The notes under the pieces are model-generated. The model was given only the letters and a program-made list of their open reading frames with translations. It was not told the origin of the DNA and did no database searches. The translations under genes and the position numbers were made by a program. Below, piece by piece: positions 57,015 through 64,000 of a stretch of DNA of 64,000 bases. Numbering within the stretch: the stretch's first letter is position 1; the number at the start of each line of letters is the position of its first letter. Source of the stretch: Brachybacterium massiliense (GTDB taxonomy: Bacteria > Actinomycetota > Actinomycetes > Actinomycetales > Dermabacteraceae); assembly GCF_900184245.1 (NCBI RefSeq), contig NZ_FXXB01000006.1, forward strand, positions 186,001 to 250,000, in the 5' to 3' direction.

Positions 57015-57060
57015 GCCGCCTGAGGGCGGCACGCCCCACGGGGCAGCCCGCATCGCGGGC
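57015..57060 (+). promoter_or_regulatory. Three consecutive GC hairpins before rpsM
   Basis: GCCGCC-TGAG-GGCGGC (57015-57030), GCCCC-AC-GGGGC (57033-57044) and GCCCGC-ATC-GCGGGC (57046-57060) follow one another with at most 2 nt between them, in the 210-nt rpmJ–rpsM spacer. They may form an attenuator or an operator for a ribosomal protein. None carries a U-tract. Confidence 0.55.
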
Positions 57061-57186
57061 ACCACACAAGAGAAGAGACGACTCCGCCGGCATGCGCCGG
57101 ACACCCGCAGTGCGGAGGCTGCGGCGCCAGGGAAGAGACCCGGGCGGGGAGTCGGATCAGGCCTCCGAGACAGTAGGAGAATGCAC

Positions 57187-57561
57187 ATGGCACGTCTGGT
57201 GGGAGTCGACCTTCCGCGCGAGAAGCGCCTCGAAGTCGCCCTGACGTACATCTTCGGCGTGGGTCGCACCCGCGCCCAGGAGACCCTGGCCGCGACGGGT
57301 GTCTCCGGTGACACCCGTGTTCGCGAGGTCAGCGACGAGGATCTCGTCAAGCTCCGCGATCACATCGAGGCGAACTACATGGTCGAGGGTGACCTGCGCC
57401 GTGAGGTGGCCGCCGATATCCGCCGCAAGGTCGAGATCGGCAGCTACCAGGGCCTGCGCCACCGCCGCGGCCTCCCGGTGCACGGACAGCGCACCAAGAC
57501 CAACGCCCGCACCCGCAAGGGCCCCAAGCGCACGGTCGCCGGCAAGAAGAAGGCCCGCTGA
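57187..57561 (+). CDS. rpsM: 30S ribosomal protein S13
   Basis: S13 bridges the 30S head to the 50S and contacts P-site tRNA. ATG 57187 ([19 protein letters not shown]) is 7 nt after TAGGAG; an ATG two codons upstream is too close. Core features are [14 protein letters not shown] and [22 protein letters not shown]. Length is 124 residues. Confidence 0.98.
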   Translation: MARLVGVDLPREKRLEVALTYIFGVGRTRAQETLAATGVSGDTRVREVSDEDLVKLRDHIEANYMVEGDLRREVAADIRRKVEIGSYQGLRHRRGLPVHGQRTKTNARTRKGPKRTVAGKKKAR

Positions 57562-57665
57562 TCCACGGCATCCGCCGTCGGACCGCGGACGTCTTCGGAC
57601 CCGTAGTCACCCCGCGCCGCTGAGGGATCCGGCGCACCCCATACTCACCAGAGGAGTTCTGCCGC

Positions 57666-58067
57666 ATGGCAACCAAGACCCAGCAGGCCGCGCGCAAGCC
57701 GCGACGCAAGGACAAGAAGAACGTCGTCAACGGCCAGGCACACATCAAGAGCACGTTCAACAACACCATCGTGTCCATCACGGACCCGACCGGTGCCATC
57801 ATCTCCTGGGCCTCCGCCGGCCAGGTCGGCTTCAAGGGCTCGCGCAAGTCGACCCCGTACGCCGCGCAGATGGCCGCCGAGGCCGCTGCCCGCCGCGCCC
57901 AGGAGCACGGCATGAAGAAGGTCGACGTCTTCGTGAAGGGCCCGGGCTCCGGCCGCGAGACCGCGATCCGCTCGCTCACCGCGACCGGCCTCGAGGTCGG
58001 CTCGATCCAGGACGTCACCCCGCAGCCGCACAACGGCACCCGCCCGGCCAAGCGCCGCCGCGTCTGA
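57666..58067 (+). CDS. rpsK: 30S ribosomal protein S11
   Basis: S11 is part of the 30S platform. The 133-residue protein has [21 protein letters not shown] split over its first strand, [29 protein letters not shown] and the ending [13 protein letters not shown]. rpsD (S4), which follows rpsK in many bacteria, is not present here. Confidence 0.98.
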   Translation: MATKTQQAARKPRRKDKKNVVNGQAHIKSTFNNTIVSITDPTGAIISWASAGQVGFKGSRKSTPYAAQMAAEAAARRAQEHGMKKVDVFVKGPGSGRETAIRSLTATGLEVGSIQDVTPQPHNGTRPAKRRRV

Positions 58068-58073
58068 CCTCAC

Positions 58074-58108
58074 CGGTCGGGGGAGGGGCGTCGTCTCTGC
58101 CCCGACCG
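58074..58108 (+). terminator. rpsK–rpoA intergenic hairpin
   Basis: CGGTCGGGG (58074-58082) pairs perfectly with CCCCGACCG (58100-58108) 7 nt after the rpsK stop. Partial termination could tune rpoA relative to the ribosomal genes. Confidence 0.5.
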
Positions 58109-58222
58109 CACCGGGACGGGCGGCCGCGCCGCCCTCCCGGGACCCTGGACACCACAAACCTTCTAGGCCCACCGCCCCCTTCTGAGCGTCATATGGCGGA
58201 CGTTCGCTGAAAGGATCCACCA

Positions 58223-59218
58223 GTGCTCATTGCACAGCGCCCCACGCTGACCGAAGAGGTCGTGTCGGACAACCGCTCCCGGTTCGTCATCGAGCCGCTC
58301 GAGCCGGGCTTCGGCTACACCCTCGGCAACTCCCTGCGTCGTACCCTGCTGTCCTCCATCCCCGGCGCCGCGGTCACCTCGATCCGCATCGACGGCGTGC
58401 TGCACGAGTTCAGCACCGTCCCCGGCGTCAAGGAGGACATCACCGAGGTCATCCTCAACATCAAGAACCTCGTCGTCTCCTCGGAGAACGACGAGCCCGT
58501 CGTGATGTACCTGCGTCGTGAGGAAGCCGGCCGCGTCACCGCCGCCGACATCACGCCGCCCGCCGGCGTGGAGATCCACAACCCCGACCTCCACATCGCG
58601 ACCCTCAACGAGAAGGGCCGCCTGGAGATCGAGCTGATCGTCGAGCGCGGTCGCGGCTACGTCTCCGCCGCGCAGAACAAGGGCGTCGACGGCGAGATCG
58701 GCCGAGTGCCGGTCGACTCGATCTACTCGCCCGTGCTGAAGGTGACCTACAAGGTCGAGGCGACCCGTGTCGAGCAGCGCACCGACTTCGACAAGCTCAT
58801 CGTCGACGTCGAGACCAAGCCCGCCATCTCCCCGCGCGACGCGGTGGCCTCGGCAGGCAAGACCCTGGTCGAGCTGTTCGGACTGGCCCACGAGCTGAAC
58901 CAGGAGGCGGAGGGCATCGAGATCGGCCCCTCGCCCACGGATCAGGCCCTGGCCGCCGATCTGGCGCTGCCGATCAACGACCTCAACCTCACGGTCCGGT
59001 CGTACAACTGCCTGATGCGCGAGGGTGTCCACACCGTCGGCGAGCTGACCGCCCGTTCCGAGGCCGATCTGCTCGACATCCGCAACTTCGGCCAGAAGTC
59101 CATCGACGAGGTCAAGGCGAAGCTCGCCGACCTCGGTCTGTCGCTGAAGGATTCCCCGGCCGGGTTCGACCCCTCGGCCCTGGACTCCTACTCCGACGGC
59201 TTCGGCGACCAGTACTGA
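58223..59218 (+). CDS. rpoA: DNA-directed RNA polymerase subunit alpha
   Basis: The alpha dimer nucleates RNA polymerase assembly and its C-terminal domain contacts activators and UP elements. The 331-residue protein starts at GTG behind GAAAGGATCC. It has [13 protein letters not shown], the [27 protein letters not shown] dimer segment and an alpha-CTD at about 255-315 ([31 protein letters not shown]). The acidic, Ser-rich tail is short. Confidence 0.98.
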   Translation: MLIAQRPTLTEEVVSDNRSRFVIEPLEPGFGYTLGNSLRRTLLSSIPGAAVTSIRIDGVLHEFSTVPGVKEDITEVILNIKNLVVSSENDEPVVMYLRREEAGRVTAADITPPAGVEIHNPDLHIATLNEKGRLEIELIVERGRGYVSAAQNKGVDGEIGRVPVDSIYSPVLKVTYKVEATRVEQRTDFDKLIVDVETKPAISPRDAVASAGKTLVELFGLAHELNQEAEGIEIGPSPTDQALAADLALPINDLNLTVRSYNCLMREGVHTVGELTARSEADLLDIRNFGQKSIDEVKAKLADLGLSLKDSPAGFDPSALDSYSDGFGDQY

Positions 59219-59245
59219 CCTTCATATTCCTCAAGGAGAACTTCC

Positions 59246-59737
59246 ATGCCTGCACCCACCAAGGGCGCTCGCCTCGGCGGATCCCCCGCTCATGAGCGGA
59301 TGATCCTCGCGAATCTCGCCACCGAGCTGTTCCGCCACAAGGCGATCACCACCACCGAGACCAAGGCCAAGCGCCTGCGCCCCCACGCGGAGCGTCTGAT
59401 CACCCAGGCGAAGAAGGGCGATCTCGCGTCCCGTCGCCGCGTGATGGAGACCATCCGCGACAAGGGTGTCGTCTACACCCTGTTCGAGGAGATCGCGCCG
59501 ACCTTCTCCGAGCGTCCCGGCGGCTACACCCGCATCACCAAGGTGGCCCCGCGCAAGGGCGACAACGCCCCCATGGCCGTCATCGAGCTGGTCACCGAGG
59601 AGTACTCGGCGAAGCAGGCCGTGGTGAAGGAGGCCGAGGGCGCCGCGAAGAACGCGACCAAGGCCGAGGACACCGCCGCCGAGGAGACCGTCGAGGCGGA
59701 TCTCGCGGAGACGACCGAGGACGAGTCCAAGGCTTGA
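59246..59737 (+). CDS. rplQ: 50S ribosomal protein L17 with acidic tail
   Basis: L17 lies near the tunnel exit. The core ([68 protein letters not shown]) is normal. The 163-residue protein carries ~40 extra C-terminal residues rich in Glu/Ala/Thr. It is the last gene of the ribosomal super-cluster. Confidence 0.97.
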   Translation: MPAPTKGARLGGSPAHERMILANLATELFRHKAITTTETKAKRLRPHAERLITQAKKGDLASRRRVMETIRDKGVVYTLFEEIAPTFSERPGGYTRITKVAPRKGDNAPMAVIELVTEEYSAKQAVVKEAEGAAKNATKAEDTAAEETVEADLAETTEDESKA

Positions 59738-59751
59738 GCCAGGACCGCACC

Positions 59752-59798
59752 GACGAGGGCGGGCCGACGGGGGAGACCCCGGCGTCCCGCCCTTCGTC
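59752..59798 (+). terminator. Terminator after rplQ
   Basis: GACGAGGGCGGG pairs with CCCGCCCTTCGTC (one bulge) around a ~22-nt loop that itself has GGGG/CCCC. It closes the alpha operon. Confidence 0.7.
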
Positions 59799-59880
59799 AT
59801 GCCCGGGCGGCGCGGTCCAGGGCGTCGACGGGGAGAGACGAGCATCTCCAGCCTTTGTCGGATCGTGACCGGCATCGGGG

Positions 59881-59908
59881 TTGCCCTTCGCCCGTCGTGC
59901 ACTAGCGT
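59881..59908 (+). promoter_or_regulatory. Candidate promoter of the SLH amidase gene
   Basis: TTGCCC (59881-59886), a 16-nt spacer and TAGCGT (59903-59908). Downstream, CGCTCC/GGAGCG (59943-59961) and GGAGC/GCTCC (59956-59970) share an arm and would form mutually exclusive leader hairpins. Confidence 0.45.
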
Positions 59909-60009
59909 TGCGCGTGGATGCCCATTGCTCGTGCGCCCGGGCCGCTCCGTCCCCTGGAGCGACGTGCTCCGGGCAGTCCCGAGCATCACCACGTTCTCGG
60001 AGCTGTGCC

Positions 60010-62052
60010 ATGTCCAAGCGGTCTCTTCCCCCCGCCACCGACGCCCCCCGCCCCTCGTCCCTGTCCCGCCGCGGCCTGCTCGCGGCCGCAGCCGCCGTGC
60101 CCGCCGGCGCCGCAGTGCTCAGCGCCGCTCCGGCCATCGCGGATCCCACCGTCACCGGTGGTGAGACGCGCATCGTCGACGTCCCGTTGAAGGGCGTCCC
60201 GCTCGTCGAAGCAGACGGCGCCGAGGTCCGGGACCTCGCCGAGCAGCCCGCCACCATGATCGCGGCGACCTGGCCGGCGGACATCGACGCACCGGTGGTG
60301 CACGCGCGCGGCCTCGACCATGACGGCGAGTGGACCGAGTGGCTCGAACTCGAGACGGCGGAGGACCCGGAGACGGGGGAGGAGGCCGCAGGCACCGAGG
60401 CGTCCTGGCTCGGTGTGGTCTCTGCCGTGCAGGTCCGCGCCGAGCTCGACGGTGCTGATGCCACTGAAGCGCTCACCGCCCACGTCGTGACGACCTCGGC
60501 CACGAACGACGATGACGCCCTCGCCCAGTCTGGGGGCCCCTCCGGCGCTGCTCCCCAGAGCACGCAGTTGCGCACGGCCTCCGCTCCCGCGGCGACGAAC
60601 CCGGCCACGCCCGCGCTCGGGCCCGGGATGCCCTCCTACGTCTCTCGCGCCTCCTGGGGGGCCGATGAGTCACGGGTTCGCGGGACGAGCGCGGCGAACC
60701 AGCTGAAGGCCGTGGTCATCCACCACACGGCCGGCACGAACAACTACACTTCTAGCCAGTCCGCCCAGATCGTGCGCGGCATCCTGACCTACCACACCGC
60801 CACCTTGGGCTGGGCCGACATCGGCTACAACGTCCTGGTCTCCAAGTACGGCCAGATCTTCGAGGGCCGCAGCGGCGGCTTGCATCGCAACATCACCGGC
60901 GCCCACGCCTACGGCTTCAACTCGGGCTCCTTCGGGATCTCGGTGATGGGCGACTACTCCTCAACCGCCGTTCCTCGCGCCGCTCGCGTCGCGGTCGCGC
61001 AGCTGGTGGGATGGAAGCTGCTCTCGACCTTCCAGACGAGCGTCTGGGGGAAGTCTTCCTGGACCCCCGGTACCGGAACCCGCTTCACGGCGGGCAAGAC
61101 GATCTCGCTCGCCAAGATGATGGGTCATCGCGATGTGAACTACACGGAGTGCCCGGGGCTGAGCCTCTATCGTCAGTTCGACACGATCCGGGGAGAGGCC
61201 CAGGCCTTCATCGACGGCGGCTGGAAGGAGCACCTGAACGCCTTCACCAAGGCAGGAGGCGCCTCGAAGCTCGGTACGGTGATCAAGAGCGCCTACCGCA
61301 CGGGGAAGTACACCGCCACCGTGCTGACCAAGGGACTGGTGCTGCAGGAGGGCAGCGGCCGGGCCACCGGTTACGCCACGCCCTTTGCCACCCAGTGGCG
61401 GGCCTCCTGGGGACGGCCCACGAACTCCGCCTCCACCCGCTTCGGCCAGACCGTCCAGAAGTTCCAGAACGGGAACGTGGTGAAGACCGGCAGCAGCGTC
61501 CAGTTCCACAACCGCCGGTTCATCGACGTCCCGACGAACCTCAAGTTCCGCAGTGAGATCGAGCAGCTCGCCAGCCGGGGCATCACCGAGGGCTGGTCGG
61601 ACGGCAGCTACCGCCCGCTCGCCCCGATACAGCGCGACGCGATGGTGGCCTTCGTCTACCGCGCCCTCGGCGAGCCCGCCTTCACCCCGCCGCCGGCCTC
61701 CCCATTCAAGGACATGCCGCGCAGCAGGCAGTTCTACAAGGAGATCACCTGGGCGCACAGCGAGAAGATCGTCGAGGGCTGGCCGGACGGCACTTTCCGT
61801 CCCACGGCCTCCGTCGAGCGTGGAGCGGTCGCCGCCTTCCTGTACCGTGCTTCCGAGGCGACCGCGACGAGCACCTCGAACAAGTTCTCCGACGTCCCGT
61901 CGAGGCATCAGTTCGGCAAGGAGATCACCTGGCTGGTCTCCCAGGGCATCACGAACGGTTGGCCCGACGGGACGTTCCGTCCCGTTGACCCGATCAATCG
62001 CGACGCCATGGCCGCATTCATGATCCGCTGGATGAAGCAGCGGGGGCTCTGA
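60010..62052 (+). CDS. Secreted PGRP-type amidase with three SLH domains
   Basis: This 680-residue N-acetylmuramoyl-L-alanine amidase cleaves the bond between MurNAc and the stem peptide. The ATG gives a Tat-type signal (SRRGLLAAAAAVPAG) with likely cleavage after AIA. About 170 residues of beta-rich lead precede the amidase_2/PGRP domain (about 210-400). Likely zinc ligands are His238 in VVIHHTAG, His373 in MGHRDVNY and Cys381 in ECPG. A repeat region (about 410-500) links to three SLH domains from Phe504, Phe566 and Phe626, each with a GWPDGTFRP-type motif (GWSDGSYRP in the first). SLH domains tether proteins to pyruvylated wall polymers. The next gene, 49 nt downstream, encodes a pyruvyltransferase domain. 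An autolysin or division role is inferred. Confidence 0.92.
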   Translation: MSKRSLPPATDAPRPSSLSRRGLLAAAAAVPAGAAVLSAAPAIADPTVTGGETRIVDVPLKGVPLVEADGAEVRDLAEQPATMIAATWPADIDAPVVHARGLDHDGEWTEWLELETAEDPETGEEAAGTEASWLGVVSAVQVRAELDGADATEALTAHVVTTSATNDDDALAQSGGPSGAAPQSTQLRTASAPAATNPATPALGPGMPSYVSRASWGADESRVRGTSAANQLKAVVIHHTAGTNNYTSSQSAQIVRGILTYHTATLGWADIGYNVLVSKYGQIFEGRSGGLHRNITGAHAYGFNSGSFGISVMGDYSSTAVPRAARVAVAQLVGWKLLSTFQTSVWGKSSWTPGTGTRFTAGKTISLAKMMGHRDVNYTECPGLSLYRQFDTIRGEAQAFIDGGWKEHLNAFTKAGGASKLGTVIKSAYRTGKYTATVLTKGLVLQEGSGRATGYATPFATQWRASWGRPTNSASTRFGQTVQKFQNGNVVKTGSSVQFHNRRFIDVPTNLKFRSEIEQLASRGITEGWSDGSYRPLAPIQRDAMVAFVYRALGEPAFTPPPASPFKDMPRSRQFYKEITWAHSEKIVEGWPDGTFRPTASVERGAVAAFLYRASEATATSTSNKFSDVPSRHQFGKEITWLVSQGITNGWPDGTFRPVDPINRDAMAAFMIRWMKQRGL

Positions 62053-62101
62053 CTCCTCCGAGGAGGAGCGGTCCCGCTCCGAGACGTAGGAGGAGAAGCC
62101 G

Positions 62102-64000
62102 GTGAAGGTCGCCCTGCTGTGCGACGTGGACCAGAGTGTCTACCACGTCGGCGACGAAGCGATCGCGACGATGAGCACGCGGCGCCTCCGAGCACGTGGC
62201 CACGAGGTCGTGCGCCTCTCGCGCCACGAGAAGTACGGGCCGGGCGGGTCCGCACCGCGCGAGAGCATCCCGGCGCTGGTCTTCCCCTGGCCGCTCGAGG
62301 ACCGGGGCCGGTACCTCGAGGAGATCCGAAGCGTCCTGGCAGGGGACGTTAGGGCCCTTCCCGCCGAGGACAAGCTCTTCGGGATCATCGAGCAGCTGCG
62401 CGGGGTGGACGCGCTCGTGATCGGCGGGGGAGGGAGCTTGAACTCCCGATACGGCTGGCTGCTTGACGAGCGCCTGGCCACCGCGCTCATCGCCCGCGCC
62501 CTGGGCAAGCCCGTGGTGCTGACCGGTCAGAGTCTCGGGCCCGAGCTCAGCCCCGCGGACCGCGAGAGCGCCCGTGAGCTGCTCGAGCTGTGCAACCTCG
62601 TGGGTCTGCGCGATGTCCATAGCATCCGGATCGCGCGCGACCTGTGCCCCGACCATCCCGCCCTGGTTCAGACCCTCGATGATGCGGTGGGCCTGGGTAT
62701 GCCGGCGCACGGCGAGGATCACGAGGTCGACCCGAGCCTGCTCAGCGTCACCCTCGGCGGGGACGGTGACCCTCTTCCCCGTGACGACTACATCGCGTTG
62801 GCCTGCGCGGTGATCGAAGAGGTCGCTCAGCGCACCGGCGCCCGGATCGAGCTGGTCCCGCACATGGCCGACCCCGATGACGGCGGCGGAGACCTGGCGC
62901 TGCATCAGGAGGTCGCCGCGCAGCTAAGCATCCCGGCGACGGTGCTGCCGATCGCGCTGGACACCGAGGCCGCCGTGCGCACCACCCGGGCCGGCTGGGT
63001 GATAAGCACCCGCTTCCACCCGGTTGTCTTCGGCACCGCGGCCGGCTCCTCGGTGCTCGCGCTGCCCCTGAACCGCTACGGGCACACCCGGATGGACGGG
63101 GCGATGCGGAACGCGGGCCTGGCGGGCGCCGCGGTCCCCGCCGCCGCGCTGTGGGACCCGGTCTCCGGCGGACCCTCCTCACTCGTCGCACCCCTGGTCG
63201 AGGCGCTGATCGCCCGCCGCGAGGAAGAGCACGCGCATCTGGTGAGCGCCAGGCCCCGCCTGCTGGCGGCGGGCGAGGAATGGTGGGACCGCGTCAGCAC
63301 AGCCCTGGAGCAGGCAGCCGCCGAGCCTGTCGGCCTCGTTGACCCTATCGGAGCCGGTCTGGAGCCGGTGATGCGCTGGGACGCGAACCTTCGCGGCCGC
63401 CTTGCCCCCTGGACCCGCACCGTCGGCGGTACCGGGGAGCCCTCAGTCGCCGTCATCATGCGCACCCGCGACCGGCCCGTGATGCTTGACCGCGCCGTCC
63501 AGGACCTGCTCGGCCAGACCCGACAGGACTGGGAGCTGGTGATCGTCGACGATGCGGGCGACGCCGCCGCGGTCGATGCGGTCGTCGCCCGGCATACGCC
63601 CGAGGCCGACGGACGGATCCGCGTGATCCACCGCGAGGTCTCCACGGGCATGGAGGCGGCCAGCAACCACGGACTGCGCGAGACCACCGCGCCCACGGTT
63701 TCTGTCCATGACGACGACGACACCTGGCATCCCACCTTTCTCCAGCAAACCCTCGCCCACCTCGAGGCCCATCCGGAGCAGGGGGCCGTGGTGGTGCGCA
63801 CCTGGGTCGTCCACGAGCGCGAGACCCCCACCGGATTCGTCGACGAGGAGGCATTCCCCTTCTGGGGCGAGCTCGAGGGGGTGCGTCTGCTCGACTACGT
63901 CGCCGTAAACCGCAACGTGCCGATCTCGATGCTGCATCGCCGCAGCGTGCACGAGATCGTCGGCCTGTACGACGAGTCCATGCCCGTGGTCGGTGACTAC
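62102..64000 (+). CDS. Polysaccharide pyruvyltransferase–GT2 fusion (partial, runs off window)
   Basis: An open frame from GTG 62102, behind GTAGGAGGAGAAGCC, reaches the window end (633 codons, no stop). Residues ~1-390 resemble the polysaccharide pyruvyltransferase family (CsaB-like): LIGGGGSLNSR-type glycine loop (Gly108-Gly111 in VIGGGGSLNSR), GKPVVLTGQSLGPEL, and the C-terminal STRFHPVVFGTAAGS motif with Arg304 and His306. Residues from ~447 start a family 2 glycosyltransferase: PSVAVIMRTRDRP, ELVIVDDAGD and the metal-binding HDDDDTWH (Asp537-Asp540). Pyruvyltransferases add ketal pyruvate from PEP to wall sugars. No signal peptide is present, so action is cytoplasmic. Making the pyruvylated anchor for the upstream SLH protein is an inference. 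Confidence 0.82.
   Translation, partial: MKVALLCDVDQSVYHVGDEAIATMSTRRLRARGHEVVRLSRHEKYGPGGSAPRESIPALVFPWPLEDRGRYLEEIRSVLAGDVRALPAEDKLFGIIEQLRGVDALVIGGGGSLNSRYGWLLDERLATALIARALGKPVVLTGQSLGPELSPADRESARELLELCNLVGLRDVHSIRIARDLCPDHPALVQTLDDAVGLGMPAHGEDHEVDPSLLSVTLGGDGDPLPRDDYIALACAVIEEVAQRTGARIELVPHMADPDDGGGDLALHQEVAAQLSIPATVLPIALDTEAAVRTTRAGWVISTRFHPVVFGTAAGSSVLALPLNRYGHTRMDGAMRNAGLAGAAVPAAALWDPVSGGPSSLVAPLVEALIARREEEHAHLVSARPRLLAAGEEWWDRVSTALEQAAAEPVGLVDPIGAGLEPVMRWDANLRGRLAPWTRTVGGTGEPSVAVIMRTRDRPVMLDRAVQDLLGQTRQDWELVIVDDAGDAAAVDAVVARHTPEADGRIRVIHREVSTGMEAASNHGLRETTAPTVSVHDDDDTWHPTFLQQTLAHLEAHPEQGAVVVRTWVVHERETPTGFVDEEAFPFWGELEGVRLLDYVAVNRNVPISMLHRRSVHEIVGLYDESMPVVGDY

Overview
The window is a high-GC actinobacterial chromosome segment. 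Gene content and order (tRNA-Trp–secE–nusG–rplKA–rplJL–rpoBC–rpsLG–fusA–tuf–S10–spc–alpha operons), frequent GTG/TTG starts, a TTG-started rpoB, an N-terminally extended NusG and a sortase-E-type LAXTG anchor all fit Actinomycetota. My best guess is Micrococcales, possibly a Brachybacterium-like member of the Dermabacteraceae; that placement is recall, not computed.

Layout. 1–3.1 kb: a small DUF3017 membrane protein, a ThrE-type threonine/serine exporter and a lactonase-like beta-propeller. 3.2–4.4 kb: galactokinase. 4.5–9.75 kb: a tight five-gene operon (extended SDR, metallo-beta-lactamase-fold hydrolase, F390-synthetase-like adenylate-forming enzyme, ketoacyl synthase III, family 2 glycosyltransferase) that I do not recognise as a characterised pathway. 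It is the best candidate here for an undescribed system. 9.8–12.1 kb: adenosine deaminase and an aspartate-type aminotransferase on the minus strand. 12.4–16.8 kb: tRNA-Trp, secE, nusG, rplK, rplA, rplJ, rplL. 17.0–22.4 kb: a giant wall-anchored subtilase. 23.0–30.5 kb: rpoB and rpoC. 31.0–32.2 kb: a resuscitation-promoting factor. 32.8–37.2 kb: rpsL, rpsG, fusA, tuf. 37.4–42.0 kb: a minus-strand YflT-like stress protein and an NgcEFG-type N-acetylglucosamine/chitobiose ABC importer without its ATPase. 42.5–48.2 kb: S10 operon. 48.3–48.7 kb: a conserved minus-strand gene. 49.1–53.4 kb: spc operon. 53.6–56.3 kb: secY–adk–map. 56.6–59.7 kb: infA, rpmJ, rpsM, rpsK, rpoA, rplQ. 60.0–64 kb: a Tat-exported SLH-domain amidase followed by a polysaccharide pyruvyltransferase/glycosyltransferase fusion cut by the window end.

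How the parts fit. Most of the window is the transcription/translation super-cluster. Genes for exported or cell-surface functions (subtilase, Rpf, chitobiose importer, SLH amidase) sit at its operon boundaries. Three of them concern peptidoglycan or amino sugars: Rpf cleaves glycan, the amidase cleaves stem peptides, and NgcEFG takes up GlcNAc products. The last two genes are a natural pair, because SLH domains bind pyruvylated wall polymers and the downstream fusion carries a pyruvyltransferase domain. Regulatory structure includes several strong hairpin terminators, readable sigma-A-type promoters before rpsL, rpsJ, rplN and secY, an L10-leader-like region before rplJ, and an 11-codon upstream ORF before rplK.
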